Source of the DNA: Congeria kusceri
Lineage: Eukaryota; Mollusca; Bivalvia; Myida; Dreissenidae
NCBI GenBank assembly: GCA_027627225.1
Contig: CM051030.1
Span: 26,135,927 to 26,199,926 of the forward strand
Reading direction: 5' to 3'
DNA: 64,000 nt
Part shown: piece by piece, positions 35,056-47,825 of the stretch
Layout: the number at the start of each line of letters is the position of its first letter
Position numbering within the stretch: the first letter of the stretch is position 1
Program-made: the position numbers and the translations under genes
Notes under the pieces: generated by a model
Databases searched by the model: none
Seen by the model: only the letters and a program-made list of their open reading frames with translations
What the model was told of the DNA's origin: nothing

Positions 35056-36120
35056 CTGTTATATATATCTAAAAATCAAAACAAACAAAACAACTTGGTG
35101 TATGCAGTTCTTGGTCACAGCCCATATATTAACTTCACCACTGCAATAGCAGTTCTCATTCCATCAGACTTGATCATTTTTGGTTGCGTTTAGTATTTGC
35201 CATCATTCTCATGTCCTGTTTGGAAGTGGATAATCTGACATACATATTGATACCTTCTGTTCGATCAGTTTACAGATCCAAAACGTGAAACCTTCCTAGC
35301 AGGCATCTACTTTTTACCTGTCGGCTGACATGTACTAAAACAACTATGTTACCCTCAGAGTTTTATCCAACAAAGCTTATGCATTTCGTATTTTCTCACA
35401 TTGAAAAATAAATGGAAACAATTGCGATAGAACCCCATATTTTTGCTGTTACACGTGTCAATATTATGTGTTAATTATTTTATGCTTACGGGCCTCTTAT
35501 TTTACATCTATATTCGATCAAGTGATTCGTAAATGTACATTCTTCGTTGCCGGTCTGTATCCTAATAATGCTGGCTCAGAAGAAAATGCATGCTCAGAAG
35601 ATAATGCAGGCTTTAGCGGATAGTGGGGTACGTCAGTTTATGTATAATGGGATTTTTACCCTTACCCCATGCATTATTTCGCGATATATATGCATTAAGC
35701 GATCGATTATCTATATACAGGTACCCTATCCTTTGAAAATATTCGTCAAATAAATGTATAAATAGAGAAATGATTACACAAATTACCCCAATCAGCGAAA
35801 AACGGTTTATTTTAGTCATTTAAAAATATGGGTAAGCATTGTTTTTAATATCAAACTTGTGCAAAGGAAGCCCAATCATCGACACTACAAATGCTGTCTT
35901 ACTTGGTTTAGTAACATACGCACGTTTCTATAAAGAAGGATTTTCTACAGGGTATCTACACCCAATTCAATAATGGTTTGCTACACGATAGATACAAGAA
36001 TATAATGGCATGCTTAACTTGGATATTGATCGAGCTTGCCTTTTTAATCATACTTATTTACAGCATAATATACTCTTTGTACCTCTCATTCGTCCCCTTT
36101 ATGTGTTAATTTATCCCACT
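35056..36120. other. Intergenic DNA, nothing recognised
   Basis: AT-rich sequence without coding pattern. A short local duplication is visible near 35,575-35,610 (GCTCAGAAGAAAATGCA and GCTCAGAAGATAATGCA). Confidence 0.4.
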
Positions 36121-36410
<290 letters not shown>

Positions 36411-36744
36411 TATATGAAGAAATATAAACACAATACACGTCTACTTCCACTTTATTAACAAGCAGGATCTAATGAATTTACATTTTTATAAATATCAAAA
36501 CCTATTGCATACTCCACTTATACAAGTCAACATATGTCTCTCCATAATTATGTTAATATATTTTAATTTGTTACAATGTTACCTCACTTGTTATGAAATG
36601 AGCCATTTGCAAGTAAAATCATGTCACAGAGGACGTTATTGCTATACTATAATTGTCATTTACTAGTAAGCTCTTAGCTTGTTTCTATTCACATTTGTAT
36701 TGCATTCTGTATGAGTGTGCAAAAACGTACTAAAATGGCTGCCG
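36411..36744. other. Intergenic DNA, nothing recognised
   Basis: AT-rich sequence between the (CTGC)n tract and the second SINE, without a coding pattern. Confidence 0.4.
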
Positions 36745-37000
36745 TTCATGGCTAGATCAGTTAGTAGAGTGCTGGACTGTCAATCCGGGGATTGTAAGTT
36801 CCAACCCAAGACCAGCAACATAACTTGTGTGGGGATTGGTCTTGAAATTATTTCTACGGCGATTCTCCCCAATTAGGGCAGTTGTCAGTTACTGGCATAG
36901 GTATGTGCACTTAGTATTGGTAAATCGGCTAAGCTTGCCCAGGAAATGTGTGAGCAGGTTAACGGACCGCTGTGATATGACTGAAATACTGTTAAAAACT
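36745..37000 (+). mobile_element. tRNA-derived SINE, copy 2
   Basis: Same order as the copy at 34,799 but more decayed: the A box reads TGGCTAGATCAGTTAGTAGAG and the B box AAGTTCCAACCC. The tail matches throughout (CATAACTTGTGTGGGGATTGG, TCAGTTACTGGCATA, TGCCCAGGAAATGTGTGA). Confidence 0.82.
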
Positions 37001-37794
37001 GCGAACATATCCAAATAAACAAAAACTAAATGGCTATATATGAACTATTCTAATAACGGGTAGATCAACTAAACGCTTGGAACATAAAGTCTCTATACGT
37101 ACACTCAGTAAAAACAGAAACGCAAATTGTGAAAATGCAAAAATAATTAGAAATAAGTCAATAGTCAATTACAATAGAATTATAAATGTATACTTTAGGG
37201 GACACCAAGGTTAACTGTAGTGATTATTGCCAATCATAGGCAGATAACTCTGTAACTACTTGGTTTGCCCATTAAATAATCGCTATGACCATAAGACTAC
37301 CCGACTAGCAGACCAACATCAGCAATTTCTGAACAAAAAGGTGAATAAAGAAATAATTTCAAAACAGTTTTTAATATCCACAATGTAGCAAGTAAATATC
37401 TAATGGGCGCAGATTGCTTGGAAAAATCAATTTATTTAGAAACGTACGTATGTTACTGAACCAAACAAAACTGCATTTTCGTTGTCGATGATTGGGCTTT
37501 GTTAACAACGTTGTGGTGCGAACCTGATAGTGATAAATACATTGTATATTATATATTATAATGTAGACATCTATAAACGTTTAAAACGGACAGCTGATAG
37601 GAGATAGTGCCGTAACTGGGATTAATTTATCGCACGTAAGGCATTTGGATAAGTAACTTCATTCTTTAATATATTTTTTTGGATGTTCTCTTGGGCATTT
37701 TTATAGGTTGAAAATAAATTATTGCTTGATTTGTTTCACTTTATGGTTTCCGAATAAGATCAATCCAAACATTAAAGATGTTCGCAACAATTTC
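37001..37794. other. Intergenic DNA, nothing recognised
   Basis: AT-rich sequence after the SINE. I see no repeat or coding pattern. Confidence 0.4.
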
Positions 37795-38265
37795 TTTCAA
37801 TTTCTAAAACGACAGATTTTCTTAAAAATTGCACATACATGCGTCGATTTATCCTAAAACTTAAACAGTCTTATAAAATATGGGACACAGGCTGTGTTCC
37901 GGAAAGACTGGGTTTTGAATACGTTACCTGTCGAAGCCATTTTTTAGTTTGTATGACTAGCCATGTGGAATTATATAAAGCGTTCGTATTCAAACAAGGA
38001 TGGATATTTTCAAATGTATTTTTTAAATGTTTCGCTTGGCAATATGCAAGTGCAGTTTAATGATAAAACACGCTTTATCTACAGTTACCATTTCAAAATG
38101 ACTTTTAATATACGATTAAGGAGGTTAATTATGCATTTAATATGCCTGTGAAACATCAGTAAATAATCAAATATACGAATAAATTATGTGTCAAACGATA
38201 GATGTTGTCAAAACATTTCATACACATGCGTCATTGTATACTAAAACTAAAACAGTCTTAAACTA
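37795..38265. repeat. ~390-bp tandem repeat, units 1 and 2 (left part)
   Basis: Unit 1 starts near 37,800 with AAACGACAGATTTTC, then CATGCGTCGATTTATCCTAAAAC and a CTGTGTTCCGGAAAGACTGG box. Unit 2 starts near 38,190 with TCAAACGATAGATG and CATGCGTCATTGTATACTAAAAC, and is broken at about 38,265 by the inserted element. The remainder of unit 2 resumes at 40,906. Confidence 0.8.
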
Positions 38266-38289
38266 GAGGGACCTAACGGCCATAAAACG

Positions 38290-39900
38290 CTCACCTGAGA
38301 CCTTGTAACCCAATTGGAATTTGCATCACCGAGGCGTGGCTTATTTTTATCCCAGGGGCACAATATGAATAATCTTGAACAAACCTCTGGGCCTTGCGGT
38401 TTCAGGTAAAGATTTTTAAAAGTAACTTTAATATTTAAGTCTATATAAAGCATGACTCTTCGGAGTGCCACCAGAATTTAACCCAGTGGCATTATTTGAA
38501 CAATCTTTGGAGAGGACCACTATGCAATTTTACGTACCAAATATAGGAGAGCTGTGGGCCTTTCCGTTTCAGAGGAGATTTTTAAAGTCATTTTGCTATT
38601 TAAGTCTGTGAAAACCATGTAACCCCCGGGGCGTGACCAGATTATACCCCAGGGGCATAATTTGAACATATTTGTAGAGAGAAGAATTTTAAAGTCATGT
38701 TGCTATTTAAGTCCATAGAAACCATATGACCCCTGGGGTGTGGTCAGTTTTCACACATGGGCACAATTTGAACAATCTTTGTAGAGGACCACTTGAGGAT
38801 GTTACATACCAAATACGAAACCTCTGATTAATTCGGTTTCAGTGGAGAATATTGTTAAAGACATTTTGATATTAAAGTTTATATAAACCATGTGACCACC
38901 GGGGCGTAACCAGTTTTGAACCCAGGAGCATACTTTGAAAATCTTTGTAGATGACCACTTGAGTATATTACGTACCAAATAAGAAACATCTGGGCCTTGC
39001 GGTTTCTGAGAAGAGTTTAAAGTCAATTTGCTATTTAAGTCTATATAAATCATGTGACACCCGGGCGTGGCCAGTTTTGACTCCAGGGGCATCATTTGAA
39101 CAAAATGTGTTGAGGACCACTATAGGATGTTACATACCAAATATGAAAACCTCTGGGCCTTGCGGTTACAGAGTAGATTTGATTTTTAAAGACATTTTGC
39201 TATTTATATTTGAATAAACCATGTGACCCTCGGGGCGTGTCCAGTTTGACCCCAGGGCCATAATTTGAACAATCGTTGTAGAAGACCACTAAAGGATGTT
39301 ACACACCAAATATGAATCCTCTGGGCCTTGTGATTTCCGAGGAGAAGATTTTTAAAGTCATTTTGCTATTTATTCTATATAAACCATGTGACCCCCGTGG
39401 CTTGGCCTGTTTTGACACCAGTGGCATAGTTTGAACAATGTTTGTAGAAGACCACTATAGGATGTTACATACTAAATATGAAACCTCTGGGCTTTGTGGT
39501 CTTAGGATTGTTTAAGTCATTTTGCTATATATTTTAAATAAACCATGTGATCCCCGGGGCGTGGTCCGTTTTCGCCACAGGGACATTATTTGAACAAACT
39601 TTGTAAAGGACCACTAAAGGATGTTACATACCAGATATAAAACCTCTGGGCCTTGCGGTTTCAGAGTAGAAGATTTTTAAAGCCATTTTGCTATATATTT
39701 TTATAAACTATAAGACCCCCAGGGCGTGGCTAGTTTTGACCCCAGGGGCATAATTTGAAAAATCTTTGTAGAAGACCACTATAGGATGTTACATACTAAA
39801 TATCAAACCTCTAGGAATTGTGGATTCAGAGGAGAAGATTTTAAAGTCATTTTGCTATATATTTTATATAAACTAGTGATCCCGGGGCGTGGCCTGTTTT
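38290..39900 (+). repeat. ~163-bp monomer array, forward arm
   Basis: About ten monomers carry in order AACCATGTGACCCC, GGGGCGTGGCCAGTTTTGACCCCAGG (variants), TAATTTGAACAATC, GTAGAGGACCACT, GGATGTTACATACCAAATATG, CCTCTGGGCCTTGCGGTTTC and AAAGTCATTTTGCTATTTA. The AACCATGTGAC-type starts are about 163 bp apart over the later monomers. Apparent open frames are repeat artefacts. Confidence 0.9.
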
Positions 39901-39904
39901 GACA

Positions 39905-40690
39905 TTCTCTTCTGAAACCGCAAGTCCCAGAGGTTTCATATTTGGTATGTAACATCCTTTAGTGGTCCTATACAAAGTTTATTCAAATTATGCCCCTGGA
40001 GTCAAAATGGGCCACGCCCCGGGGGTCACATGGTTTATATAGTATATATAGCAACATGACTTAAAAACTCTTCTCCTCTGAAACCACAAGGCCCAGAGGT
40101 TTCATATTTGGTATGTAACATTCTATAGTGGTCCTCTACAAAGATTGTTCAAATTATGCCACTGGGGTCAAAACTGGCACGCCCGGAGGGGGTTCAAATG
40201 GTTTATATAGACTTAAATAGCAAAATGACTTTAAAAATCTTCTCCTCTGAAACAGCAAGGCCCACAGCTTTCCTATATTTGTAACGTAACATTGCATAGT
40301 GATCCTCTCCAAAGATTGTTCAAATTATACCCCTAGGGTCAAATCTGGCCACCCCCCGAGGGGTCACATGGTTAACATAGACTTAGATAGCAAAATGACT
40401 TTAAAAATATTTACCTGAAACTGCAAGGCCCACAGCTTTCCTATATTTGGTATGTAACATTGCATAGTGGTCCTCTCCAAAGATTGTTCAAATTATGTCC
40501 CTGGGGTCAAATCTGGCCACCCCCGAGGGGTTACATGGTTTATATAGACTTAAATGACTTAAAATATCTTCATCTGAAACCGCAGGGCCCAGAGGCTTGC
40601 TTGTTCAAGGTTGTTCAACTTATGCCCCTGGGATATTGGATTACAAGGTCTCAGGCGAGCGTCCTTGGGCCCTCAGGGCCCATTTGTTAC
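39905..40690 (-). repeat. ~163-bp monomer array, inverted arm
   Basis: The same monomer appears in reverse complement from 39,905 (TTCTCTTCTGAAACCGCAAG, then CAGAGGTTTCATATTTGGTA) for about five monomers. It ends with a reverse copy of the left flank (TTACAAGGTCTCAGGCGAGCG against CGCTCACCTGAGACCTTGTAA at 38,288). The two arms can form a long hairpin. Confidence 0.9.
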
Positions 40691-40905
40691 TCTGGTGACC
40701 TACATATGTAGCGGACTGTAACGATTTGAACAACTTTGAAAGATGGTCACTTAATGATCATTCCTGTGAAGTTTGGTGAAAATCTTCCAAGTGGTTAAGG
40801 ATGAGATGTTGTTTGAATTAAAAGTTGACGACTCACGCACGCACTCACGACGGACAACGAGCAATCACAAAAGCACACCATGAGCACTTTGTGCTCAGGT
40901 GAGCT

Positions 40906-41780
40906 AAAATAGGGGTCATCGGCCTTGTTCCGGAAATATTGGATTTTGAATACGATAACTGTCGAGGCCTCTTTTTTGAGTTTGGATTTTATCAATGTTT
41001 TAAGTATAGATATAAAAGAGCTTTTTTCCAACGAGTGATGGTTCTTTCAAATGATACGTTTGCACATGTTTTGTTTGGCAATATACAAGTGTATTTTGAT
41101 AACAAAAAACGCTATATCCAAATAAACTATTAAAATAATGAATTTGACTGGACATTTAAGTAGGCCAAATGGGTACTAACAATGCCTTCTGAAAAGTCAT
41201 TTTTTATGAAATGCATGAATTAATTTTGTTCCAAACGACAGATTTTCATAAAATTTCGCAAACACATTCATCAATGCATACTTAAATTAAAACATTAATA
41301 AAAATAATGGCTCACCGAACTCGTTTGCAAAATATTGGATTTAAAAAATTGGGTACATGCAGCCTTATTCGTTTCAACATTGTATACGTAAACAACGTGT
41401 CAATTGCCGAAATAGAATGAAGAATGGATCTTTTCTGAACTGATTTGTTTGGAAAGACATTGTATGTGTTTTTGAGTATGATATATGCTCAATGAACTTT
41501 TACTATTAAAACAATGTTTTTGAATGAACATTAGAGATGGTCAAATACATGAATGTAACTAATATACCCATTGAAACATCAAAATACACATAGGACCAAA
41601 TGTATGAATATATTAAGTTCCAAATCTCAGATTGTTTTCAAACCTAGCTTAGACATTTGCCAATGTATACAAAAAACAAAACATTCATACCAAATATGGG
41701 CCATCGTGCTTGTTTGGGAAATAGTGGACTCTAAACATGTTAACTGGTGAACTTTTTTATCATTCACGCATTCACGCTAC
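40906..41780. repeat. ~390-bp tandem repeat, units 2 (right part), 3 and 4
   Basis: The sequence resumes with CTTGTTCCGGAAATATTGG, the counterpart of 37,893 onward. Unit 3 starts near 41,228 (CAAACGACAGATTTTCATAAA) and unit 4 near 41,617 (CCAAATCTCAGATTGTTTTC). The spacing from unit 3 to 4 is 389 bp, equal to that from unit 1 to 2. Confidence 0.78.
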
Positions 41781-42560
41781 GACTTCAAAGTATAATTTTT
41801 TAAAGATAGGTTGAACATATTTATAGATGTTAAATTAGTTTTAATGTTTTGACAGCATGTAAGGATATTTTGATTAAATACACACTACACAAACAATACC
41901 CATTGACTGAAACTTAAAGATATACATTACATTTAATTTATTGAAATTAGTAACGTATATACAATAAAGAAAAAAATGAAGCACAAAGAGAAATGAACCT
42001 TATTATTGTCTTTTTGGTGCGAACGTCTTTAATTAACCAGTAGACAGAAATGTAACGCTCCGCCTTCCTGTTTGTCCAAAGTTGTTTGTCCAATAATTAT
42101 GGTACATGCTCATGATACACTTCTTAGTTTCATGTTTTAGAATATTTAAGTAATATGCTTGGAAAATAAAGTAAATTATCTGAATACATATTTTTACAAA
42201 AAAATAATAAATTAGTTCAATAAAAAGTACATAGTTGTGATACAAATTATATTTATTTATTAATAAAAAAAAGTCGATTATTATATTAGTGTGAACATAG
42301 TTTTGTTAAACGTTAGGTCATTATTCAATAAAACAATGTTAACAAGGTATATATATATATGTTACTGACAGTTTTTCTTAAATATAACTTGAGGCAATGC
42401 AAGAAAATGCAAAACGATCGTTTTCTATACAAATGCCTGTCTTCTCAATTTATTTCAACTCAATATTATTAGCAGATAAATGCCACCGGCCGACGATACA
42501 ACATACGGCATACAACACATTGTTAATAACATAGTTGTGATTAACATCGTAATAATATAT
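41781..42560. other. Intergenic DNA, nothing recognised
   Basis: Strongly AT-rich sequence without coding pattern; a short (TA)n lies near 42,346. Confidence 0.4.
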
Positions 42561-42565
42561 AATGC

Positions 42566-42772
<207 letters not shown>

Positions 42773-42879
42773 AATGTATGACATTATCGATAGTCAAATG
42801 AATTATCCAAACGAAGTGTCAATTTTTCGAAGTATTGAATTAACATAAAAAGCAATATTTCTAATAATGTCGTCATTTT

Positions 42880-45345
42880 CAGCTTTCATCAGATTACAAA
42901 AGTTATTAAACTCATTTCTACCATTATACCAGAGTTAATATACGTTTCTCTCTCAGGTTAAACCTTTGACATTTAAAAAATGCATGATCGTCATCCTCAA
43001 CATTACAAATATTTAAATTTAAAAGGCAGTAATTGCACATGATATTTTCTCTTATTACACCTGCATGCCACCCAGTCTCAATATATAATGTATGACTGGA
43101 GCACCTGAATCTTGCTAATGATTTGTTTTAACATAAAACGGTATATTAATGGTCAGATGCTTTTCCCGGCAAGCATGGATTTTAAATGCTTGTATGTTTC
43201 ACACCTTTGATATTCGTTTATGGATTATGTCCAGTTGTGCAATTTACAGTCAATGAGCTTACTCCTAAATGCTGATATATATTCAGTTACATTACCAATA
43301 TCGTGCGAGAGCCATACACATCCAAATCCGTGCTGATACAAAAGATGTTTTCCCCACTAACCCAATTATTTCTACCAATGTTATCATTCCTCTTCAGCAT
43401 TATGTAACAGTTTTTTGGGGTAACGCGTATCATCCATATGCAATAATCGACACCAATATTTTATACACTTTATATTATGATCAATACATAAAGGCAATCG
43501 TCCACATTCTCCTAAAGCAATGCAATCATTAACATAATTATTAACACCTAGGAATTCTTTACAATACAGAATTTGAACTTTTTCTATTATTTCCGAGTAT
43601 GAATCTGTTCCCCATATCTCTGCCCCGGACGTAAAAAGTATTGTTTTAATCATACTGTCGAATAATTTAAAATATTCAGCATTGCTAAAATTACCGAAGG
43701 CTATTTGGTAAGACTTAATGGCGAAAATAGACTTCCTAGCTTGCGCTGATAATTTTGCTTTTGCCTTCAACCACGATAGTTTGGGTGAAAAAAGAAGACC
43801 TATATACTTATATATTGAAGTAACGTTAACAGGGTTAAAATTAAAAGTCCATTTTTCATATGAGCGCAATGGGCCACCATTTTGAAATACAATGATTTTT
43901 GTTTTCTTTTGATTAACTTCCATGCCATTTTTTTTTAGCAATATTCAGATATAGTATTAAGTTGCATTTGCATTTCAATAGCAGTTTCAGCACAGCTGGT
44001 TACACCGTCTGCGAAAAGAATACATATAATATCATTAATCATATCGGTTATAAATATTCCTCTGTGCCCCTTTAATGTAAGGAAGGGAGATACCTCGTTG
44101 ATATACAAATTAAAGATAATCGTACTGCTTATGTCCCCTTGTCTGGTTCCAACATTACAATTAATAGATTGTGAGAGTTTATCATTTGAAATTATAACAT
44201 ATCCCCGTAAATTGTAGTACATAGACATTAAAACATTAAATAACTTTCCTTTAACCCCTCCTTAAGAAGCTTTTCCAATTTATTTTGGTGTATTAGTCCG
44301 TCAAATGCCTTTTTGAAATCAACGTACAAAACATGAAATTTTTCTCCTTGTTTACTCATATATTTTTGGACCATACTTTGCACAGTAAAAATATTATCTA
44401 TTGTAGAATATCCTGGACGTAATCCTGCTTGCGACTCATCTAATTTAGCAAATTCTTCTGCCCATTTACAGAGTCTATCATAAATGATGTATAAACATAT
44501 TTTATACATAACGATATTTAGCAAAATACCCCTGTAATTAAACGGATCTTGTTTGGGACCCGATTTATATACAGGTACAATAATTCTATCTCTCTAGATG
44601 TTAGGAAACTGACCTGTATTTCGTATGTTATTGAATAAGCAACATAAAATAGGCGTTATTTCTTGTGCAGTATATTTATAGAATGCAGCTCCTATGCCAT
44701 CTGTTCCCTGCGATTTCCCTATTTTAACTTATGTATGCTGGTTAATATTTCATCTTCAGTGATGGCAGAATTTAGTATTGGGTCATATATTTCGTTATCT
44801 ATGTTCAAGTCCCATTCTATTTCAGAAAGTATCGGCTGATCTTTTGAAAACAATAATTTGTTTAAGTAGTCTAGCCATACGCCAGTCTCGATTAGCAACG
44901 CTTTTTGATTTCCCGGTTTACATTTACTTTGTTTTAAAAGTTGCCGAAAAGATTTGGAGTTATTTCTAGCTCTTACTAACTAATCTCGTTGCTCATTGTA
45001 ATAAACATGCTTCTTTATGTAACATTCGCGTTTGAAATTGTTACGAACCGTGATATAAATGTGTAAGTCTAACTTATCATCAGTCAAATGAAATCCACGC
45101 AGTGCAGCATACTTTTGCTGTTTAAGCATATCACATTCGCGGTCCCACCAAGGTTGATTTACATTTATATTCAGGTGATATTTTTTTGAACCAGTCCGCA
45201 TTCTGTCCACAGATGTATAATACATTTCGAGTATTTTCTCGACTGCATTATTTATATTAACATCTATAGCACTCATTATTTGCGATATTGATTCAGAGCA
45301 CTTATTTACAAAAGCATTTGTGAAGGAATCCCGATAGCTCTCATT
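42880..45345 (-). pseudogene. Non-LTR retrotransposon (LINE) reverse transcriptase, 5'-truncated and dead
   Basis: Minus-strand reading gives, in order, a linker with NQPWWDRECD.LKQQKY (near 45,150), RT motifs IVPVYKSGPKQDPFNYRGI (near 44,550), LDESQAGLRPGYSTIDNIFT and LYVDFKKAFD (44,300-44,450), VGTRQGDISSTIIFNLYINE (near 44,120), the catalytic box as FADG instead of (Y/F)ADD (44,004-44,015), and the thumb/3' part with QKKTKIIVFQNGG and YKYIGLLF. Beyond the stop at 43,384 a decayed C-terminal region with CETYKHLKS and MRMTIMHF continues to about 42,880. Stops and frameshifts separate the pieces. No endonuclease is present; the copy starts at about 45,345, the usual 5' truncation. Confidence 0.88.
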
Positions 45346-45865
45346 CTGTAACTACCGGGAACCAGGCTATATAAATAGATGGTCGTTCGTACTTACTTTA
45401 GCACAGATTCAAATTGCCAATCAAAAATAGATATTAGTTAACTCTTCCCAAAATGTCGTAAGTTATTTTTAACTTTTCTTTGTTGAACCGATGTATTTTC
45501 TAGTCATATTTGTTGTTAGATTATTATTTTCGATCATTAAACACAGTTCACGTTTGAATATTGTTCGTACCAAGGTTCGTACCATAATCAGCTCGTTCCA
45601 TTCACAATGTGGGAGTCCGGTCGTAAGCCAGTAAGAGTTATCTTTACTGAGTCCCTGCTAAAAAAGAGGTATACCTGTCCGCAGCTGGCTAGTGGAAAAG
45701 CACCACACACATAGTAATCTATAAACGTTTGCTATTTGTATAAACCGAGGATATACATAATGTGAAATTCAAATGTTCATAAAATCTTAATTTTTGCAAA
45801 AATAGTGAGAAATTGATGAGCGTTAAATATCTTGTGGATGTAAACAACAAAAGAATACAAAACAT
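45346..45865. other. Intergenic DNA, nothing recognised
   Basis: Lies between the truncated LINE end and the (CTA)n tract. No coding pattern. Confidence 0.4.
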
Positions 45866-45911
45866 TTACCACTACTATTACTACTACTACTACTACTACT
45901 ACTACTATTAG

Positions 45912-45949
<38 letters not shown>

Positions 45950-45964
45950 ATACTACTACTACTG

Positions 45965-46019
<55 letters not shown>

Positions 46020-46130
46020 TACTACTACTACTACTTTTACTACTACTGCTACTACTACTACTACTACTACTGCTACTGCTACTGCTGCTGCTACTACTAC
46101 TACTAATACTACTACTACTACTATTACTAT

Positions 46131-46190
<60 letters not shown>

Positions 46191-46225
46191 AACTACTACA
46201 ACTACTACTGTTACAACTGCTATTT

Positions 46226-46259
<34 letters not shown>

Positions 46260-46268
46260 TACTACTAT

Positions 46269-46306
<38 letters not shown>

Positions 46307-46307
46307 T

Positions 46308-46377
<70 letters not shown>

Positions 46378-46425
46378 GCTATTTCTGCTACTACTACTAC
46401 TACAACTGCTACTACTATTTCTTCA
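45866..46425. repeat. (CTA)n microsatellite, ~560 bp
   Basis: A long trinucleotide tract of ACTACT with scattered ATT, GCT and TCT interruptions. Poly-Val/Ala frames in it are artefacts. Confidence 0.97.
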
Positions 46426-46814
46426 CTTCTTCTTGTACTACTACTTCTTCTGCTATCATTGCTTCTAACATTTAAAGGAACTGTTCACTTTGCTTAATAT
46501 TTTAATCGATCTCTGGAAGTGTTTATGGATATATCATTAAATACAGTATTTCTTCGGGTATATTTACGATGTGTACACTATTAATATATTAATGCACCTG
46601 TTAAAAAAATGCTATTTAGAGTGTACGTTGACACTACTTTTATATCAGCCCATCTGAAAAGGTTGACTTGTTAAATAATGTTCGTATAATATATTTGTTT
46701 TTTCCTCAGTATGAACTTTTTTTTTTCATAATACAATTATTACATGTACTGTTTTTATAGTTTTCGTTTATACCTAATCGATAGTCGTTAAAAATACATA
46801 TGTTTCATAGTTTG

Positions 46815-46826
46815 TATAAAAGGGGG
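46815..46826 (+). promoter_or_regulatory. TATA box upstream of signal-peptide exon
   Basis: TATAAAAGGGGG is a good TATA box match about 139 bp before the ATG at 46,954. It predicts a transcription start near 46,845 and a 5' leader of about 110 bases. Confidence 0.45.
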
Positions 46827-46953
46827 ATAACGATCGTTTACTGAATGTTGATTGGTTTCAAAGGTTGAAAAAATAATGAATACCTCAGGTTTAGAGGTAT
46901 ATTAAACTCGAAATATAATGTAGTTTACAATCGCAAGACTCTTACATCAGGAA

Positions 46954-47185
46954 ATGATGCGAGCAGCACCCATTCTGTTCGTTTGTGCTCTTTTTAGTAT
47001 GCATAGTGCTGGTAATACATATATACGCATCTAGTGTTAAATCAATAGGTATATGTCATTTATACGTTTATAATAATGTGTTATAATAATTATATATTCG
47101 TAATTATTACTGTTAAATAATTGTATATTTTGGTGTCTTAATTTCAGGCATTCTTGAAAATTGGCTAATTCACGTGGTCTTATAA
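46954..47185 (+). CDS. Candidate short secreted peptide, two exons
   Basis: Exon 1 (46,954-47,011) encodes MMRAAPILFVCALFSMHSA, with the layout of a signal peptide: arginine near the start, a hydrophobic core and a small-residue end. It is followed by G/GTAATA. Exon 2 begins at 47,148 after TGGTGTCTTAATTTCAG, keeps the phase (G joined to GC), adds GILENWLIHVVL and reaches TAA at 47,183-47,185. The total is 31 residues with a 136-bp intron. A TATA box lies upstream. The donor is not a strong consensus, and exon 2 may be wrong: if the true second exon lies further on, the mature protein is unknown. I recognise no family. Confidence 0.35.
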
Positions 47186-47825
47186 TCGCGCACGTTTCGT
47201 ATTCCTGCAATATTTTTAAGTAATCGTATACCTTTCACGCGGTGTGTTAAATTTTGCTCTGTTTGGACAGCAAAAGGTCAAATTTAGATTTGTCCGTTAG
47301 ATAATAAGCACATATGGTTCAGTGTATAATGCATATGATTTTTAAAATACAGTTTAAATGATATGTTTTGGTATCAATTTAAAGGTATATATGTAAGAAA
47401 TAAGAAAACAAGTTTTTTTTTGGCACTACTTTGTTCTTAGTGGTCCCTAGCTTCATAACTTTTGGCCCATGTATTCATGCACAAAATGGCAGCATCCATG
47501 CCCGTCAAAACCGGTGTGTTTATTCTAAGGTAAATATTTTGAGTTACAACGCATTTATTTGCGCATGCGTAACCAAAATAAAAGAACATTAGACCACCGC
47601 GAAATAAAATGATTTTATTTGAATGTATTTACACTTGAAAGAATGTATTTACACTTGAAAGTTAAAAGCTGTTGAATGATTATATGATTTTAGTTTGAGA
47701 AACCGAACGATGCTCTAGAACATGTCAGTGCTTTCTTGTTCTTGTTTGTGATTGCCAAACTGATTTGTTTAACCTGGTGACGTTGAAACATGGGCTGGAA
47801 ACGACGCACACATACATTGATAATA
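47186..47825. other. Intergenic or intronic DNA
   Basis: No gene recognised. A 20-bp direct repeat is at 47,622-47,661 (GAATGTATTTACACTTGAAA twice) and an NRF1-like GCGCATGCG at about 47,551. Confidence 0.4.

Larger units (their letters stand above)
38266..40905. mobile_element. 2.64-kb non-autonomous element with ~163-bp repeat core, nested in satellite
   Basis: It interrupts a ~390-bp repeat: the distance between unit 2 and unit 3 starts exceeds 390 by about 2,645 bp. The left region contains GCTCACCTGAG (38,289-38,299) and the right end its reverse complement CTCAGGTGAGC (40,894-40,904). The right end has a hairpin TGAGCAC-TTT-GTGCTCA followed closely by CTAA, which resembles a Helitron-type 3' end (hairpin, then CTRR). 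The core is about ten ~163-bp monomers in one orientation, then about five in the opposite orientation. No transposase is present. The architecture recalls bivalve 'pearl' or Helentron-derived elements with a ~160-bp satellite core; the class assignment is tentative. Confidence 0.7.

Noticed and set aside
38802..40711. Open frames in the 163-bp arrays
   Set aside because: They repeat the same peptide words as the DNA monomers and lie on both strands.
45777..46136. Poly-Val frame on the minus strand
   Set aside because: Product of the (CTA)n tract.
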